This document shows, piece after piece, positions 60,615 through 64,000 of a DNA stretch of 64,000 nt. The position numbers were made by a program, and so were the translations under genes. Location: NCBI GenBank assembly GCA_963825425.1, contig CAWGTF010000021.1, forward strand, positions 22,859 through 86,858, written 5' to 3'. Under the pieces are notes generated by a model. The model did no database searches, was not told the origin of the DNA, and worked only from the letters and a program-made list of their open reading frames with translations. This stretch comes from PALSA-607 sp963825425 (lineage in GTDB: Bacteria; Actinomycetota; Actinomycetes; Acidothermales; Acidothermaceae). Position 1 is the stretch's first letter; every line of letters begins with the position of its first letter.

Positions 60615-61079
60615 TCAGATCGGCACTGATGCGAGATCGGCGAGCAGGATCTCGCGGTCGTCGTCCTCGGTGACCTCGTTCACGGCCTCGAGTCCCCGTT
60701 GCTGCCACCGCTGGGCTTCATCGGAGTCGCCAGCGACCGCGTGTGCGCGAGCAAGTGCCTCGTAGCAGAACGCGAGATCGAAGTCCCCGATGCCGTTCGC
60801 CTCGCACATCGCCAGCGCACGTTGCGCATGGAACAGCGCCGGTTCGGCTCGACCAAGCGTTGCATACACCCGCGAGCACTGCCACTCGCCCCGAACAGCA
60901 TTCTCTACAGTGCCCACGCGACCCCAGTGATAGCGAGATGCGTGCGCCATGTGAACCATCAGCAGGTCGTCGTCCGCGGTGCGGCTCGGCTTCTCCAGTA
61001 GCGTCCACACACCGTTGAAGAGCGATGCCGCCAAGCTGGTCTCAGGCTCGACATCGAGCGTCACAGGCTCCTGGTCCAT
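60615..61079 (-). CDS. Small all-helical (TPR-like) protein
   Basis: The 154-residue protein has an acidic start (MDQEPVTLDVEPE) and three to four helical pairs: LLMVHMAHASRYHWGRVGTVENAVRGEWQCSRVYATLGRAEPALFHAQRALAMCEANG, FDLAFCYEALARAHAVAGDSDEAQRWQQRGLEAVNEV. The A-Y-alternating spacing resembles tetratricopeptide repeats, and similar short proteins are common in actinobacteria. I recognise no catalytic residues. Its ATG at 61079 lies within the last codons of the beta-propeller gene, 19 bp before that gene's stop, so it is probably translated from the same mRNA. Function unknown. Confidence 0.72.
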   Translation of the reverse strand: MDQEPVTLDVEPETSLAASLFNGVWTLLEKPSRTADDDLLMVHMAHASRYHWGRVGTVENAVRGEWQCSRVYATLGRAEPALFHAQRALAMCEANGIGDFDLAFCYEALARAHAVAGDSDEAQRWQQRGLEAVNEVTEDDDREILLADLASVPI

Positions 61080-63276
61080 AGCAGGGGTGGCTCCCTTCCA
61101 GAGGTCACGAGTCGGTTGCTGGTGCGGGCGTCGGCGGTGCTGGCGTGAGCAATTCGCACCTTCGCGCGCCAACCCTGCGGCGCTCCCCCGGTAGCAGCAC
61201 GACGCTTCCGAATGAAGTGCTCGCGGAACACCACCGAGCCGCCAGCGAAGAGCACGAACAGCACTACCGTCGTGACAATCGAACTCCCGTTGCCCGCGTG
61301 TTGCCGGCGGTGGTTGAGCAACAGGAAGTCAACAACACCAAAACTCGCGAGCGCGAAGAGCGCCGCCCACACTCCGCGATGCCATTGCCGCACCGCCCAA
61401 CCAGGCAGGAACTCGAGCGGAACCAATCCGATGACGGTCCCGACGAGACCACCGACGAACATCGAACCAAGGAAGTCGTCGGCGATCACGAGTCCGGCAA
61501 ACGCACCGGGCTTCTCCGCGATTCGATCGATCGGAACCCAGGCGAACCAAGCCACGATTGCCACGGTCAACGTGGTCAACGTCGACAACGCGACGACATG
61601 GCCTTTCTGCTTCTTCGCGAGCGTCCTCGTGAAGGCGACGCCTGCAACGACGCCGTAAAGGTAGCCGGGCTGGAAGTTGGCGACCCTCGAGACAAGCACG
61701 CAGCCCGCCGCGATCAGCAGGCCACCGGGCAGCGCCTCCAAATGGTACGGCGCACGTCCGGTGCCGGCGCGGTGATACAACGCGGTCACCAATGCCGGCA
61801 ACAGCGTGCCGAGCAGCACGGTCGCGATGATCGCGATGTAGCTCTCGGCGGTGCGTGCGTTCGCGCCGAAACGCGGGTCAAGCAACGCGCCGAACAATGC
61901 GCCGACGAGCACGACGGCCACGAAGCGCAAGCGCTCCCGTGCTCGACTCGTCTCATGCGCAGGCGTGTCTGACTCGGCCAACCCCTCGGCGTCCGGCTTC
62001 GTCGTGACGCCCTTGCGTTTGCGCCGGAATCGGTGTGGCAGTGCGAGCCACCACGCGCGTACGGCGTCGTAGTTCTCGTGCAGCGTCAGGTTGAACAGAT
62101 GCGCGGGAAAAGTGAGGAAGAACGTCCCGCCTACCGCAACAAGTGCGCTGACGAGAACGGTCGTCGCCGAAGAGAAGACATCGCTCGGCCGCGGGATGGA
62201 CCCAGCGATCGACGAGACTCGCCCACCGGCCGTGCCAGGGACCGCGAGAGGGACCAGCCGCCCGACCGCGATCCCATGCGGCTGACTGCCGACCTTCACG
62301 GTGGCCAATACGGCCCCGGTCGAGGTGGAGATGTCGGAGATCGAGTCCGAGTCAAAGTTCGTCGCATATACATGAGCGCTGTCCGCACTAACCGCAACCT
62401 CGTCAGCGGCCTGGCCCACTTGCACGGTGCGCACGACGCTCAGCGTTGTGGCGTCCACTACCGAAACCGTCCCGGCACCGCTGTTGGCAACATAGATCGC
62501 CGACCCGTCCGGCGCAGCGCGAACACCCTGCGGGCCGCCGCCGACGCTGACCGTGTGCGTCACCTGGTTCGTCTGAGCATCGATCACCGAGAGTGAGTCC
62601 GACCTGATGCTGGTCGCGTATACGGTCCGCCCGTCCGGACTCGCCGCCACGCCCTCGCTGCCATTGAATCCGGTGATGACCTTCGTGAGCGAACGCGTAC
62701 GAGTGTCAATCACAGAGACCGTGCTCGCCGCGTTGTCTGATCCGTCGACGTTTGCGGTGTAGATCGTGTCGCCAGACGGACTCATCGCCATGCCGTACGG
62801 GTTCACGCCTCCGACCGAGATCTTCGTGACCACCGTGTCTGTGCTGGTGTCGATGACCGCGACCACGTTGTCGACATAGACGTCGACATAGAGGAATCGG
62901 CCGTATTACTCAGCAGCAAATCGCAAGGGCGGACGCCGACCACGACAGTCGCGCGCACCTTGCGAGCCCGCAGGTCGACCACGCTGACGTCATTCGATTG
63001 GGAGTTCGAGACGTACGCCGTCGAGCCGTCGGTGCTGACCGCGACCGCCCACGGTTTGTCACCGACCGCAATTGTCGCGACCACCGTGTCGGTGGCCGCG
63101 TCGATCACGGAGAGCGAGCCGTCGTTCGAGTTCGTGACGTAGACCGCACTCGAGGACGCGGGGGCCACGAGAGCTGACGCCCCCAGAGCCGAAGCCGGTC
63201 CCCACGCCGCGGCCAGGGCCACCAGGCCGCCCGCCAACGCGAGTCGGGCGCCGGCGGCCGACAGCTTCATCCGCAC
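61061..63276 (-). CDS. YVTN beta-propeller/multispanning membrane protein (one frameshift)
   Basis: The N-terminal signal sequence (LALAGGLVALAAAWGPASALG) is followed by about seven YVTN-type blades such as SSSAVYVTNSNDGSLSVIDAATDTVVATIAVGDKPWAVAVSTDGST and ANSGAGTVSVVDATTLSVVRTVQVG. After a linker with SSIAGSIPRPSDVFSSATT come about eight membrane helices over residues 450-700 (LLGTLLPALVTALYH; LLIAAGCVLVSRVANFQPGYLYGVVAGVAF; AIVAWFAWVPIDRI; VLFVLFAGGSVVF). One base is missing near 62900 (SNT to GRFLYVDVYV). The corrected length is about 738 residues. The membrane half resembles uncharacterised actinobacterial membrane proteins with an LPxG-like motif (LEALPGGLL). I cannot assign a function; a surface sensor or channel is possible. 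Confidence 0.78.
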
Positions 63277-63330
63277 ATCTTCACGGCGGCCGAGGCGCTC
63301 GACAAGATCAGTTCAGGCACCAACCCGCAA

Positions 63331-63379
63331 AGCTGGTAGACAACTACCGGCCTAGAGACCGGCAACTGTCTACCAAGCT
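63331..63379 (-). terminator. Hairpin after ahcY
   Basis: agctggtagaca (63331-63342) pairs with tgtctaccaagct (63367-63379) with a single bulge, and the loop contains a second short pairing ccgg (63347-63350) with ccgg (63359-63362). It starts 38 bp after the ahcY stop and 55 bp before the beta-propeller start on the same strand, as expected for a transcription terminator. Confidence 0.7.
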
Positions 63380-63416
63380 TCGAGTGCCGACCGGACGAGT
63401 CCCACTGCTGCAGAAC

Positions 63417-64000
63417 TCAGTAGCGGTAGGAGTCAGCCTTGTACGGGCCCTCGATCGGGACGCCGAGGTACCCCGCCTGCGCCGGCGTGAGCTCGGTCAG
63501 CCGCACCCCAAGAGCCGACAGGTGCAGCCGGGCGACCGCCTCATCGAGGTGCTTGGGCAGCACGTACACGCCGACCGGGTACTGCGCGGTCTTCGTGTAG
63601 AGCTCGATTTGCGCGAGCACCTGGTTCGTGAACGAGTTGCTCATGACGAAGCTCGGGTGCCCGGTGGCGTTGCCGAGGTTCAGCAGCCGACCTTCGGAGA
63701 GCACGATGATTCCGTGCCCGTCGCCGAACATCCACTCGTCCACCTGCGGCTTGATGTTGACGCGCGTCACGTCGGGCAGCTTCGCGAGCCCGGCCATGTC
63801 GATCTCGTTGTCGAAGTGACCGATGTTGCCGACGATCGCCTGGTGCTTCATGCGCGACATCTGGTCGGCGGTGATGACGTTGAGGCAGCCGGTCGCGGTG
63901 ACGAAGATGTCGTGCTGTTCCACACCGACGTCGTCAGCTAGGGCGACTGCAACTGTTGATCGCGGCCTGCAATGCGCAGATCGGGTCGACCTCGGTGATG
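63417..64000 (-). CDS. ahcY: Adenosylhomocysteinase, 3' part (window edge, one frameshift)
   Basis: AhcY reversibly splits S-adenosylhomocysteine into homocysteine and adenosine, closing the activated-methyl cycle. About the last 195 residues are present: VTEVDPICALQAA (Rossmann), then after one extra base near 63955, DIFVTATGCLNVITADQMSRMKHQAIVGNIGHFDNEIDMAGL, NIKPQVDEWMFGDGHGIIVLSEGRLLNLGNATGHPSFVMSNSFTNQVLAQIELY, VYVLPKHLDEAVARLHL and the C-terminal GPYKADSYRY. NAD-binding and active-site segments match, including the C-terminal Lys and Tyr that reach the neighbouring subunit's NAD. The gene continues beyond the right edge of the window. Confidence 0.94.
   Translation of the reverse strand, partial: SPRSTRSAHCRPRSTVAVALADDVGVEQHDIFVTATGCLNVITADQMSRMKHQAIVGNIGHFDNEIDMAGLAKLPDVTRVNIKPQVDEWMFGDGHGIIVLSEGRLLNLGNATGHPSFVMSNSFTNQVLAQIELYTKTAQYPVGVYVLPKHLDEAVARLHLSALGVRLTELTPAQAGYLGVPIEGPYKADSYRY

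Overview
This window looks like chromosomal DNA of a high-GC actinobacterium (class Actinomycetes, not resolved further). The evidence is the block mtrA-mtrB-lpqB-comF-hpf-secA, a nucS mismatch endonuclease, the large NAD-dependent glutamate dehydrogenase, a MurA with Asp in place of the catalytic Cys, DUF222/HNH and DUF6912 proteins, and strong GC bias at codon third positions. I see no rRNA, tRNA, transposase, phage genes or CRISPR array. About three dozen single-base frameshifts, mostly +1 insertions, interrupt otherwise normal genes including secA, mtrB, lpqB and hpf. I read these mainly as uncorrected sequencing errors and give such genes their inferred full extent.

Layout. 0.1-4.1 kb: molybdenum-cofactor genes (DUF6457, mobA), a DMT permease and an FdhF/YdeP-type molybdoenzyme. 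4.1-5.3 kb: an orphan type IV prepilin-like protein and nucS. 5.4-17.5 kb: a minus-strand run in which two MoxR-DUF58-transglutaminase (TgpA) modules flank a secreted-protein locus. That locus has two TasA/camelysin-like proteins, a signal peptidase of the SipW (Ser-His) type and a LamG protein. This is the most interesting part of the window. 17.6-22.6 kb: STAS protein, 3-hydroxyacyl-CoA dehydrogenase, murA, corrinoid adenosyltransferase and an MFS exporter. 22.6-29.1 kb: a pruA-gdh pair that would take proline-derived semialdehyde to glutamate and then 2-oxoglutarate. 29.2-32.4 kb: DUF6912, a CpaE-like ATPase, a SAF-domain (CpaB-like) protein and a small HTH protein.

32.9-38.7 kb: methyltransferase, a HepT/MntA toxin-antitoxin pair whose antitoxin carries an HTH, a GH13 glucosidase, a conserved actinobacterial protein, a LysM protein and an Rv3235-family protein. 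38.7-50.0 kb: secA, a winged-helix (YcaQ-like) protein, a NarL-type regulator, hpf, comF, lpqB, mtrB and mtrA. Three 27-bp tandem repeats lie upstream of mtrA. 50.3-58.0 kb: a third MoxR/DUF58 cluster with stand-alone DUF4129, DUF4350, SpoIIM-like and RDD proteins. 58.0-64.0 kb: DUF222/HNH protein, DUF1990, zinc-ribbon membrane protein, a small helical protein, a beta-propeller/membrane protein and the 3' part of ahcY, cut by the window edge.

The dominant theme is envelope biology: three MoxR/DUF58 systems, the Mtr two-component system with its lipoprotein partner, Sec export, peptidoglycan synthesis and binding, and a candidate surface-fibre locus.
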